Shown in pieces: positions 50,491-57,973 of a stretch of DNA of 64,000 bases (positions are counted from its first letter, which is position 1; every line of letters starts with the position of its first letter). Below the pieces are notes generated by a model. The model was given only the letters and a program-made list of their open reading frames with translations. It did no database searches and was not told the origin of the DNA. Position numbers and translations under genes: made by a program. The DNA is from CATQHP01 sp965214915 (GTDB lineage Bacteria; Acidobacteriota; Terriglobia; Bryobacterales; UBA6623). The stretch covers positions 372,001 to 436,000 of the forward strand of contig CBDCCP010000001.1 of NCBI GenBank assembly GCA_965214915.1, read 5' to 3'.

Positions 50491-51779
50491 AATAACCTGT
50501 CCGTTATGCCGGCTGCTCTGCTATGCTCGGCGTCATGAACGCCGTAACGCAAGCGGTGCAAGGCAAGTTCAACGTGTTGGGTCCGCTGTTGGACGAACGC
50601 ACGCGACGCCTCTGGGCCGCGGCGGAAGCCCGCGCCATTGGCCGCGGCGGAATTACACGGGTTGCCGAGGCGACCGGGCTGTCGCGCGGCACGGTGCGGG
50701 CAGGCGTGAGGGAACTGGATTCGGCCACGCCGCCGGCACCGCGGGCGGGCGGTGCGCGGATTCGTGCCCCGGGCGGCGGTCGCAAGGCGGTGACCGAGCG
50801 CGACCCGGGTCTTGTCAAGGCGTTGGAGCATCTGGTCGACCCGTTCACCCGGGGCGACCCGCAGGGACCGTTGCGCTGGACATGCAGCAGCGCGGCGCGC
50901 TTGGCGGAGCAATTGGGGGCTGAAGGCCATCGGGTCAGCGAGCGCACGGTGAATCGGCTGCTGCACGAATTGGGCTATAGCTTGCAGGCCAACCGCAAGA
51001 CGCTCGAAGGCCGCCAGCATCCGGATCGGGATGCGCAATTCCGGCGCATCGCCCGTCGCGTGCGGGCGTTTCAACGCCTGGGCCAGCCGGTGGCCTCGAT
51101 CGACACGAAGAAGAAGGAGTTGGTTGGCCGATACCGCAACGGCGGCCGGGAATGGCGTCCGAAGGGCCAGCCCGAGGAAGTGAAGGTCCATGACTTCATC
51201 GATCGGGAACTCGGCAAGGCGATCCCTTACGGGGTCTACGACCTGACGGCGAACACGGGCTGGGTAAGCGTCGGCGTTGACCACGACACGGCGGAGTTCG
51301 CCGTGGAGACGGTTCGGCGCTGGTGGCTGCAAATGGGACGTCAGGTGTATCCGTCGGCCACGCGATTGCTGCTCACGGCCGACGGGGGCGGCTCGAACAG
51401 CAGCCGCAGCCGGCTGTGGAAGTTCGAGTTGCAGAAGCTGGCCGACGCGCTTGGGTTGCGGATCTCGGTATGCCACTTCCCGCCGGGGACCAGCAAGTGG
51501 AACAAGATCGAGCACCGGATGTTCTGCCACATCACGGAGAACTGGCGGGGCCGGCCGCTGGTGAGTCACGAGGTCGTGGTGAACCTGATCGGCGGTACGA
51601 CTACGCAGGGCGGTTTGGCCATCCGGTCGGAGTTGGACGAGGCCGACTACCCAACCGGTCGGGCGGTCACAGACGAACAGATGGACAGGCTGTCCATCAA
51701 ACGGGACGCGTTTCATGGTGAGTGGAACTACAGCTTGCTACCCAGATCCGACGAAAACGGTTAATTCATTTTGGCGAGA
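50482..51779. mobile_element. ISAzo13-type insertion sequence
   Basis: Imperfect terminal inverted repeats of about 26 bp (19 matches) at 50482-50507 and 51754-51779 bracket one transposase gene. Both open TCTCGCCA when read inwards. The right repeat contains the transposase stop and also the stop of the convergent glycosyltransferase gene. No clear target-site duplication was identified, so the exact ends are uncertain by a few bases. Confidence 0.65.
50523..51764 (+). CDS. ISAzo13-family transposase
   Basis: 413 aa, intact. N-terminal DNA-binding part: GRGGITRVAEATGLSRGTVR (HTH) with GGGRKAVTERDPGL. The DDE-type core is visible in ASIDTKKKELVGRYRNGGRE (first Asp), LLLTADGGGSNSSRSRLWKF (second Asp) and FPPGTSKWNKIEHRMF (Glu). 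These blocks are typical of the ISAzo13 group found in Rhodopirellula and other environmental bacteria. A second ATG 12 bp in is also possible. The element looks recently active since the frame is complete. Confidence 0.9.
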   Translation: MLGVMNAVTQAVQGKFNVLGPLLDERTRRLWAAAEARAIGRGGITRVAEATGLSRGTVRAGVRELDSATPPAPRAGGARIRAPGGGRKAVTERDPGLVKALEHLVDPFTRGDPQGPLRWTCSSAARLAEQLGAEGHRVSERTVNRLLHELGYSLQANRKTLEGRQHPDRDAQFRRIARRVRAFQRLGQPVASIDTKKKELVGRYRNGGREWRPKGQPEEVKVHDFIDRELGKAIPYGVYDLTANTGWVSVGVDHDTAEFAVETVRRWWLQMGRQVYPSATRLLLTADGGGSNSSRSRLWKFELQKLADALGLRISVCHFPPGTSKWNKIEHRMFCHITENWRGRPLVSHEVVVNLIGGTTTQGGLAIRSELDEADYPTGRAVTDEQMDRLSIKRDAFHGEWNYSLLPRSDENG

Positions 51780-53851
51780 ATCCTTAGTCTTGCCAAGTAA
51801 TCGTTTGCCGACATTCTCTCAATCCGAACCGGAGTGACAGCGTCGTTGGGCAATTCAAAAGCCGCCACACAAAAACCCAAGCGATTCTTGACTGCGGTCT
51901 CCCACGGGCGCCACGCTTGGGATACCGTTTCGCCTCCCTCGGTCAACCAGGAAAACACCAACAATTCGCCGCGCATCTCCGCCGGCGCGCAATCCTTGGC
52001 GAACGCCTGCGCCAAGTTACCGTCGATGACGACCGCGGAGTTCTCGGACTCGTAGTCGAAATGCGGCGTCATCCTCTCCCAGAAACGGTTGACTGGGTCG
52101 ATCCCGGCCGACGGTATTTCCGGCGGTGCAGCGGACCAAAGCCTGAATCCGTATTCCCCATCATCGGAAGATGGCGAGCCTGCAAACAGCAAGGCGTTGG
52201 GAATACCGGTGTCCGGGATGTCGGAAAATTCGATGGCGTTGGCGAAGTGCGTGATTCCAAACTTTCGACGGAAGAACTCCGCGCCGCCCGAACGAGGATC
52301 GAGAATCCACCATTTCCCTTGGGCAGGCCGCATGTCCTCGTTCAGGCGCATGTACTCGTAGGAATTCACCACGCCGTCCAGATTCACCACGGGAAAGCGC
52401 GAGAAGTAGCCGATGACGCCGGCGTCCCACGACCCGACCACGCTGTCCTCGGGAAGCATACGGTTCATCACCTGCGTGCCCCCGTAGCTGGAGATCTCCC
52501 AGTCGCGCCAGGACGACTCGCTCACCCGCTCGACGTATCGGAACGGGTAGGCGAAGTCCGTCTGCATGAACAGCACGACCGCAGCGGCGGAGACGATGCC
52601 CAGGCGCGGAATACGCGCCGCCCGGCCAAGCGCCGCTTCGACGAAGCGGCGAACGACATGAATGGCAACGTAACATCTGATCGGTACGGCGAGGGCGGTC
52701 ATCAGGTACGCCGGAACGAAATAGTGGGAATAGGATCCAAATACGGGATCCACCGTGAGCGCCGTCTGCACGAACTTCGCCAAGTGTCCCGCCGCCAAGC
52801 CGAACGCGCCCGCCAGAAAGATCGGGAGCAGCCTGTCGTTCTGTCCGCGGGCGCGGCGAGCGAGCCGCCAAGCCAGCAGGAAGTAAGCGCAAATTTCCAG
52901 AGCAATCAGGAGTTCAAAGTCGAAGACGTCAATCCGCAATGTGTCCTGAAAATTCTGCGCCAGATTGTATCCGCCTTCCCGCGCCCATAAGCTTTGCGAA
53001 AACACTTGCCTGGCCACTCCGCTCACCGGCAGGGCGCCGCCGAAGACAAGCCGGTTGTAGGCAAAGTACGCCAGGATGCCCGAAGATGCTCCCAATAGCG
53101 GAGCACCCGCCCGGAGAACGGACGACGCGCCGGGCATTCGCTTTCGGTACGACCGTTCGATGAGCCACAGCGCCGCCGTCGCCGCCACCGACACGGCGGC
53201 GAACTCCAGGCGCACCCAAGGCAGGGCGAAGGCTGCGGCGGCCAGCGGCCAGGTCCACCGCGCCGGCTCCCTCGCGAAGAGGCAAATGGACAGAAAGAAC
53301 ATCCCCAGCATGAACAGCCCGGCGGCGCTTTCCATTCCGCCGAAGAAGACGTGCTGCCGGTAGAGCATCGGCAGCAATGCGAACAGCAGAATCCAGGGCA
53401 GGCGCGCCAGCCGGGCAGCCAGAACAATGAAGGCTACGCCGCCGGCCGCGAGCATGATCTCGAACGCCTTGATGGCGAACAACGCCCGTTCCGGGTCGAA
53501 TACCCAGTAGAACGGCGTGATCAGAAACAGCCAGATCGGGTGGTAACCGTTGGTCCGGGTGATGCCGCCGTCGAAGGTCGAGAACTTCCCCTCGGCCATG
53601 TTCCGGGCGATCTGGAAGTAATAAAAGGAATCGTCACCGTTTACGTCGCGGAGCAGATTGATGAGATCGAAACGGTCGAGCATATACCAGGCGAACAAGC
53701 CGCCGTAGGCCAGGATGGCGCCGAGGAACAAGGCGAACGGCGCGTTGCGCAACGGGGCGGGCAGCCTCCTCCCCCGCATGATCGTGCCCGCAAAACGGGC
53801 AATCGGGGAGCGCCGGCGGTCATTCTGCGCAGCGTCATTCGGCACGGCCAT
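51761..53851 (-). CDS. GT-C membrane glycosyltransferase (ArnT/PMT-like)
   Basis: 696 aa from ATG 53851, 16 bp after the oxidase gene. The first membrane helix (PFALFLGAILAYGGLFAWYM) is followed by the lumenal acidic loop DVNGDDSFYYFQIARNMAEG, the catalytic DD motif of polyprenyl-phosphate-dependent GT-C enzymes. About ten more hydrophobic segments lead to a soluble C-terminal domain. The last residues (RILAKMN) and stop lie in or beside the right inverted repeat of the IS, so the true C-terminus may have been cut. Its partner genes suggest that it transfers a pentose or other sugar from a polyprenyl donor to an envelope acceptor. Confidence 0.8.
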   Translation of the reverse strand: MAVPNDAAQNDRRRSPIARFAGTIMRGRRLPAPLRNAPFALFLGAILAYGGLFAWYMLDRFDLINLLRDVNGDDSFYYFQIARNMAEGKFSTFDGGITRTNGYHPIWLFLITPFYWVFDPERALFAIKAFEIMLAAGGVAFIVLAARLARLPWILLFALLPMLYRQHVFFGGMESAAGLFMLGMFFLSICLFAREPARWTWPLAAAAFALPWVRLEFAAVSVAATAALWLIERSYRKRMPGASSVLRAGAPLLGASSGILAYFAYNRLVFGGALPVSGVARQVFSQSLWAREGGYNLAQNFQDTLRIDVFDFELLIALEICAYFLLAWRLARRARGQNDRLLPIFLAGAFGLAAGHLAKFVQTALTVDPVFGSYSHYFVPAYLMTALAVPIRCYVAIHVVRRFVEAALGRAARIPRLGIVSAAAVVLFMQTDFAYPFRYVERVSESSWRDWEISSYGGTQVMNRMLPEDSVVGSWDAGVIGYFSRFPVVNLDGVVNSYEYMRLNEDMRPAQGKWWILDPRSGGAEFFRRKFGITHFANAIEFSDIPDTGIPNALLFAGSPSSDDGEYGFRLWSAAPPEIPSAGIDPVNRFWERMTPHFDYESENSAVVIDGNLAQAFAKDCAPAEMRGELLVFSWLTEGGETVSQAWRPWETAVKNRLGFCVAAFELPNDAVTPVRIERMSANDYLARLRILAKMN

Positions 53852-53867
53852 ACTGTTTCCCTTTATC

Positions 53868-55202
53868 TCACAGCCCGAGCCGCCGCGAGAGCGCTGAGGC
53901 GAACTTGGGCGGCGCGCCGGACGCCTCGGTCCGCACGGCCTCGAAGGCGCCGAGGTTGGGATAGCCTTCGCGCACCCGTTGCGGCGCGCAGCGGGCGTCC
54001 TTGGCCAGATAGACGCGCCCGCCGTGCCGATAAACGAGCGCGTCGAGCGTGTCGAGCAGTCCCAACGTACCGTTGCGCACGGGGAAATCGAGGGCCAGCG
54101 TGTAGCCTTCCATGGGGAACGACAGCAGCCCCTCTCCGGCGGGGCCGAACAACTTGAGCACCGCCAGGAACGAGCCCTGCCCGGCCGCGGCGATACGCTC
54201 CAGCAGCGCCGCGATGCCGGCCGGGCTCTCGTTCTTGGGCAGCACGCACTGGTACTGGACGAATCCCCGCCGGCCGTAGAGACGGTTCCACGTCTCGATC
54301 CGGTCAAGGGGAAAGAAGAACGGCTCGAAATGCACCGGCCGCGTCCCGGCGCGCGCCCGCGCCAGCCGGTAATACAGCCCGTTAAAGAGGCCGATCGAGG
54401 CGCGGTTGAGCAGCGCGGACGGCGCATCGACGGGAACCCGCAGCCGGCCCGCGGGCGGCAGGCCCAAGGGATCGGCCGCGAGCCGCGGCGGCAGCGCGCC
54501 GCGCTCCATGAACGCGCCGCGCATCAGCACCGCCCGGCCCAGTTTCGCGCCCCGCGCCAGGCAGTCGATCCAGGCCACGCTGTAGGGCAGGCCGCGGGAC
54601 GCCTCGAACAGGGCCATGGTCTCGTCGAGGCCGCGCGCGGCCAGGGTCTCCTGCAGGATGAAGGCGGTTTCGATCGGCCGCAGGCGGAAGCTCGCGGAGA
54701 GGATCACGCCGGTCAGCCCCATCCCGCCGAGCGTGGCGCGAAAGAGGCCGGCGTGTTCCGTTCGGCTGCATTCCCGGATCTCGCCGTCCGCGGTCGCCAG
54801 CGTCAGCGATTCCACATGGGCGCCGAAGGTCCCGTCGCAGTGATGGTTCTTGCCGTGTACGTCCGCGGCGATCATACCCCCGACAGTGACGAACTTCGTT
54901 CCCGGAACCACCGGCGGAAACCAGCCTCGCGGCGCGAACGTTTCCAGGATGTCCGCGAGCAGCACGCCGGCCTCGCAACTCAGCAGACCGGTCTCGGCGT
55001 CGAACGCCTGCATCCGATCCATCGCCGGCATCGCCAGCGTCAACTCCGGATTGAGCGCGGCGTCGCCGTAGGAGCGCCCGTTGCCGCGGGCGATCAGCGT
55101 ACCGCCGCGATGCAGCAGAGCGGGCAGGTCCTCGCGCCGGCGCAGACGTTCCAGCCGGCAATCGAGAGTCGGATACCGGCCCCATCCGCAGAGCCTTTGC
55201 AT
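53868..55202 (-). CDS. DprE1-like FAD-linked oxidoreductase
   Basis: 444 aa. The FAD-binding start is TLIARGNGRSYGDAALNPEL, followed by GTKFVTVGGMIAADVHGKNH and GTFGAHVESLTLATADG. The C-terminal VHFEPFFFPLDRIETWNRLY and LLSFPMEGYTLALDFPVR align with DprE1, which oxidises decaprenyl-phosphoryl-ribose at C2. The residue matching the drug-targeted Cys387 of mycobacterial DprE1 appears to be Ala here (YTLALDF against WNICVDF, from memory). ATG 55202 shares one base with the HicB-like stop. The reductase partner DprE2 is not in the window. Confidence 0.83.
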   Translation of the reverse strand: MQRLCGWGRYPTLDCRLERLRRREDLPALLHRGGTLIARGNGRSYGDAALNPELTLAMPAMDRMQAFDAETGLLSCEAGVLLADILETFAPRGWFPPVVPGTKFVTVGGMIAADVHGKNHHCDGTFGAHVESLTLATADGEIRECSRTEHAGLFRATLGGMGLTGVILSASFRLRPIETAFILQETLAARGLDETMALFEASRGLPYSVAWIDCLARGAKLGRAVLMRGAFMERGALPPRLAADPLGLPPAGRLRVPVDAPSALLNRASIGLFNGLYYRLARARAGTRPVHFEPFFFPLDRIETWNRLYGRRGFVQYQCVLPKNESPAGIAALLERIAAAGQGSFLAVLKLFGPAGEGLLSFPMEGYTLALDFPVRNGTLGLLDTLDALVYRHGGRVYLAKDARCAPQRVREGYPNLGAFEAVRTEASGAPPKFASALSRRLGL

Positions 55203-55453
55203 TACGGTACGCTGACGGGTATCCGCAGATCGATTGCGGCGCTGCTTTCGGAAAAAGCCGCCAAGGCGCGGGGAAGAGGGTCGCCGCGCTCCAGGCGCGA
55301 CTCTGCAATCTTGCGCGCGAGACCTTGCGCAATCTCGGTGGCCTCGGCGATACTGCGCCCTTCCGCAACCAAGCTTGGGACATCAGGACTCACGGCGAGA
55401 AAGCCGCCCTCGCTCAAGGGCTCGACACGGAGCCGGATCGCTGCTTCGTTCAT
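55202..55453 (-). CDS. HicB-family antitoxin-like protein
   Basis: 83 aa from ATG 55453 (MNEAAIRLRVEPLSEGGFLA), with an alternative ATG at 55465. The pattern GGFLAVSPDVPSLVAEGRSI then AEATEIAQGLARKIAES is the partially degraded RNase H-like fold of HicB. No HicA toxin gene is next to it, and the usual C-terminal DNA-binding region is short. It lies in the middle of the glycan operon: it ends on the A of the oxidase ATG, and UbiA ends 82 bp upstream. It may have lost toxin-antitoxin function. Confidence 0.75.
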   Translation of the reverse strand: MNEAAIRLRVEPLSEGGFLAVSPDVPSLVAEGRSIAEATEIAQGLARKIAESRLERGDPLPRALAAFSESSAAIDLRIPVSVP

Positions 55454-55535
55454 GGGCTTTTTCATCCCGGCGCGGGCGCAAGCGCCATGATCCATCTTTG
55501 CCCGCAAGACTCCCGCCCCGGCCTCATAGCGGCAC

Positions 55536-56987
55536 TCACATCGCAGCGGCAAGCACGGCCAGAATGCAGATGAAGGTCAGCCAACTCGTCCTGTCGCCCA
55601 TCGCGAATACCAGCGGATCTTCATTGACCGCCCCCCGATTGGCGAGCAGCGCGATGCGCCCCAGCCAGTATAACAGCAGCGGACAGAGCAGCCACAGGAA
55701 TTCCGGTCGGGCATAGAGATCGCTCACTTCAGGACTTTGAATGTAGAGGGTAAGAATCACCACCGAAGCGAAGCTGCTCGCCCCGCCGAGAGCCGCGATC
55801 ACGGGGAAATCTTCGACGAAATAGGCCCTCCCGCCGGCCGCGGACCGATCGGACTCACGCAACGCATACAACTCGCTCTGGCGCTTGACGACGGCCAGAG
55901 CGAGAAAGAGAAAGAGAGAAAAAGCGAGAAACCAAGGCGACAGCACAACCGCGACCGCCATCGCTCCGGCCAGGATGCGCGCCACGTAGAGCCCGGCAAG
56001 CGTGACGACGTCGATGAAGGTCTTGCGCTTCAGCAACAGCGAGTAGGCGAGCGTCCCGGTCAGGTAGAGAAGGACGCAAAGCCCCGCCGCGACGGACAGC
56101 GCGAAAGCCAAAGCGAGTCCGCCTGCCGTCAACGCCGCGCCCATGCCGACCGCCGGCAGCAGAGCAACCTTCCCCGCCGCCAGCGGACGGCGGCGCTTGC
56201 TCTTGTGCCGGCGGTCGTGAGGCAAATCGAGCAAATCGTTCACCAGGTAGGCGCCCGACGCACAGGCCGCCAGCGCCGCGAACGCCCCGGCCGCCGCCAG
56301 ATACAGCTCTATGCGGGTCTCGTGCGCAGCGATGAGGGGCGCGAAGACGAGCGTGTTCTTGACCCACTGGTGCGGGCGTAAGGCCCGGAGGTAGTCGAGC
56401 GGGCGGCCGCCAAGCCCGGGAAGGAGCCGGGCCTCGCTGTCCAGCGCCCGCACTTTCCGGGCGAGGCTTGCCGAAAGATCAACCCCGACGGCCCGCCGCG
56501 CCCGCTTCCAGACAACCAGGTCGCGCCGCTCGTTGCCGATATAATCGAATCCGCCCTCGCCGAAGCGCTCGACCAGAACGGCGGCCTTGGCCCGGCCCGC
56601 CAGATTGGTGCGGCCGTCCGAGGCGAAACAGCCCGCCGCCCCCACCGCCTCGGCGAGCGGAGCGACCGCAAGCTTGTCGGAGGCGGAAGCCAGCCAGACC
56701 TCGCGCCCCGCTGCCTTGGCGGCGGCGATCTCATCCAGCACGGCCGGATTCAGCGCCAGCGTCTCCGGCGGCAGCGCAACGGCCTCGGCGATCCAGCGCT
56801 TCAGCGCGGCGCGGCCGCGGGCCAAGCGGAAAGGCAGGGCGAGCAGGCTGAGCGGCGAGACCGCGAGCAGCCGCGCGGCGCCCTCGATCAACAAGTCGCC
56901 GCTGACCAGCGAACCGTCAACATCGACCGCCAGCGGCGGCGCAGTCCGCGGCGGCGCATGTTGTCCGGCAATTTGCTCAGTCTGCAT
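55536..56987 (-). CDS. HAD phosphatase-UbiA prenyltransferase fusion
   Basis: 483 aa from ATG 56987. The N-terminal HAD domain has LAVDVDGSLVSGDLLIEG (catalytic Asp pair) and VWLASASDKLAVAPLAEAVG. From about residue 200 the UbiA domain has two Asp-rich motifs: NDLLDLPHDRRHKSKRRRPL and, later, RESDRSAAGGRAYFVEDF, with about eight membrane helices. In mycobacteria the UbiA part (Rv3806c) attaches phosphoribose from PRPP to polyprenyl phosphate, and a phosphatase then removes the 5-phosphate; the fusion could do both steps. DprE1-like oxidation would follow, encoded downstream. Confidence 0.85.
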   Translation of the reverse strand: MQTEQIAGQHAPPRTAPPLAVDVDGSLVSGDLLIEGAARLLAVSPLSLLALPFRLARGRAALKRWIAEAVALPPETLALNPAVLDEIAAAKAAGREVWLASASDKLAVAPLAEAVGAAGCFASDGRTNLAGRAKAAVLVERFGEGGFDYIGNERRDLVVWKRARRAVGVDLSASLARKVRALDSEARLLPGLGGRPLDYLRALRPHQWVKNTLVFAPLIAAHETRIELYLAAAGAFAALAACASGAYLVNDLLDLPHDRRHKSKRRRPLAAGKVALLPAVGMGAALTAGGLALAFALSVAAGLCVLLYLTGTLAYSLLLKRKTFIDVVTLAGLYVARILAGAMAVAVVLSPWFLAFSLFLFLALAVVKRQSELYALRESDRSAAGGRAYFVEDFPVIAALGGASSFASVVILTLYIQSPEVSDLYARPEFLWLLCPLLLYWLGRIALLANRGAVNEDPLVFAMGDRTSWLTFICILAVLAAAM

Positions 56988-57178
56988 GGCTCGATTCGTT
57001 CGGATTTTATCCCGGACTGTGGAATGTTCGATGGTTGCAAACAGGAGCGGAAAGAGCAACCCGGAGTCTTGTTCCATCCGCTTCGGGCTCGTCTTGCGCC
57101 GGCAATAGAGGCGGCGACGAGACGGTTTGCACGACCGGCTTGGCGCTTCAGGAATTGTTGCAGGGCTGCCGCGGCCCG

Positions 57179-57469
57179 CTAACCCGGGGAAAACGCGGCC
57201 TTGACCGCCAACCCGACGATCGGCAACTGCGCGGGCGCCAAAAAACGAAAGACGACCAACTTCAGGAACTCGATGTCCTTACGCAACTCGGCGATGGCCG
57301 CCCCCTGCTTAGCGATGTCCTGCTGTGTGGCTGCCCGCAATTCGAGGATGTCCTGCTTGGTGGCGAGATCGGCGCCGATAGGAATGGCCGCGGCCGCAGC
57401 TTTGGCCTTCTCCTGGGACGCGCCGGCTTCGACCAGCGCCTCATAGACTTCGCTAACGAGAATGCTCAT
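57179..57469 (-). CDS. Small coiled-coil protein, DUF1640-like
   Basis: 96 aa from ATG 57469 (MSILVSEVYEALVEAGASQE). After an N-terminal helix (KAKAAAAAIPIGADLATKQD) comes a coiled coil (ILELRAATQQDIAKQGAAIA, ELRKDIEFLK) and a hydrophobic C-terminal part (LPIVGLAVKAAFSPG). This is the same plan as the protein at 27725-28126. Members of DUF1640 are found in phage and bacteria without a known role. A longer start 21 codons upstream is possible. 57070-57178 holds nothing I can identify. Confidence 0.6.
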   Translation of the reverse strand: MSILVSEVYEALVEAGASQEKAKAAAAAIPIGADLATKQDILELRAATQQDIAKQGAAIAELRKDIEFLKLVVFRFLAPAQLPIVGLAVKAAFSPG

Positions 57470-57600
57470 GCTTTGCGCCCGCGCAAACAACGCCAGCCAT
57501 AGTTTAATAAAACCGCTTGCGCGGGCCGGCAAAACCGCGCGGCCTCAATTTCATTGTTTTTCGCTTGACGTGTGTCACCGGCGGCCATACAGCGACACAT

Positions 57601-57813
57601 ATGATCGAGACACAGATTTACTTGGCGGAAGAGGGCTTGAAGACGCTGCGGGAGACCGCACGGCGCCAAGGCCGAAGCGTGGCCGGACTCGTACGCGAAG
57701 CCATTCAGCGTGTTTGGCTTCGCTCATCGGGCTACGGACCGGTTGCGCTGTGGGCCGGCGAGCCGTCTCGAACATCGGTCGAGCACGATGCGATCTACAA
57801 CGAGCGCCGATGA
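57601..57813 (+). CDS. Ribbon-helix-helix antitoxin-like protein
   Basis: 70 aa from ATG 57601 (MIETQIYLAEEGLKTLRETA). The pattern TQIYL, then RRQGRSVAGLVREAIQRVW, is a CopG-type ribbon-helix-helix. The C-terminal part (SRTSVEHDAIYNERR) would clasp a PIN toxin. The last codons overlap the start of a very short frame (57810) that looks like the first residues of that toxin. It is probably an orphan antitoxin now. Confidence 0.72.
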   Translation: MIETQIYLAEEGLKTLRETARRQGRSVAGLVREAIQRVWLRSSGYGPVALWAGEPSRTSVEHDAIYNERR

Positions 57814-57848
57814 AAGACCGTGAGGCGGCGTTCGTCGATGCTTCCTAA
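57810..57848 (+). pseudogene. PIN-domain toxin remnant (12 codons)
   Basis: ATG 57810 overlaps the antitoxin stop by 4 bp (ATGA), as in vapBC pairs, and reads MKDREAAFVDAS followed by TAA. FVDAS is the usual first strand of a PIN domain, holding the first catalytic Asp. Nothing PIN-like follows, and clpC starts 125 bp on, so the toxin body has been deleted. Confidence 0.6.
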
Positions 57849-57973
57849 GACGGAAATCGCCGGGCATGTGTCCAAAGATTTTCGGGACTCGGCATTGCCC
57901 CGCCGGGCGCGCAGCCTGATATCATGAATCAGCGAGAACCGGCGCGGCCGCTTTTGCCGCGCTTGCATACGTC

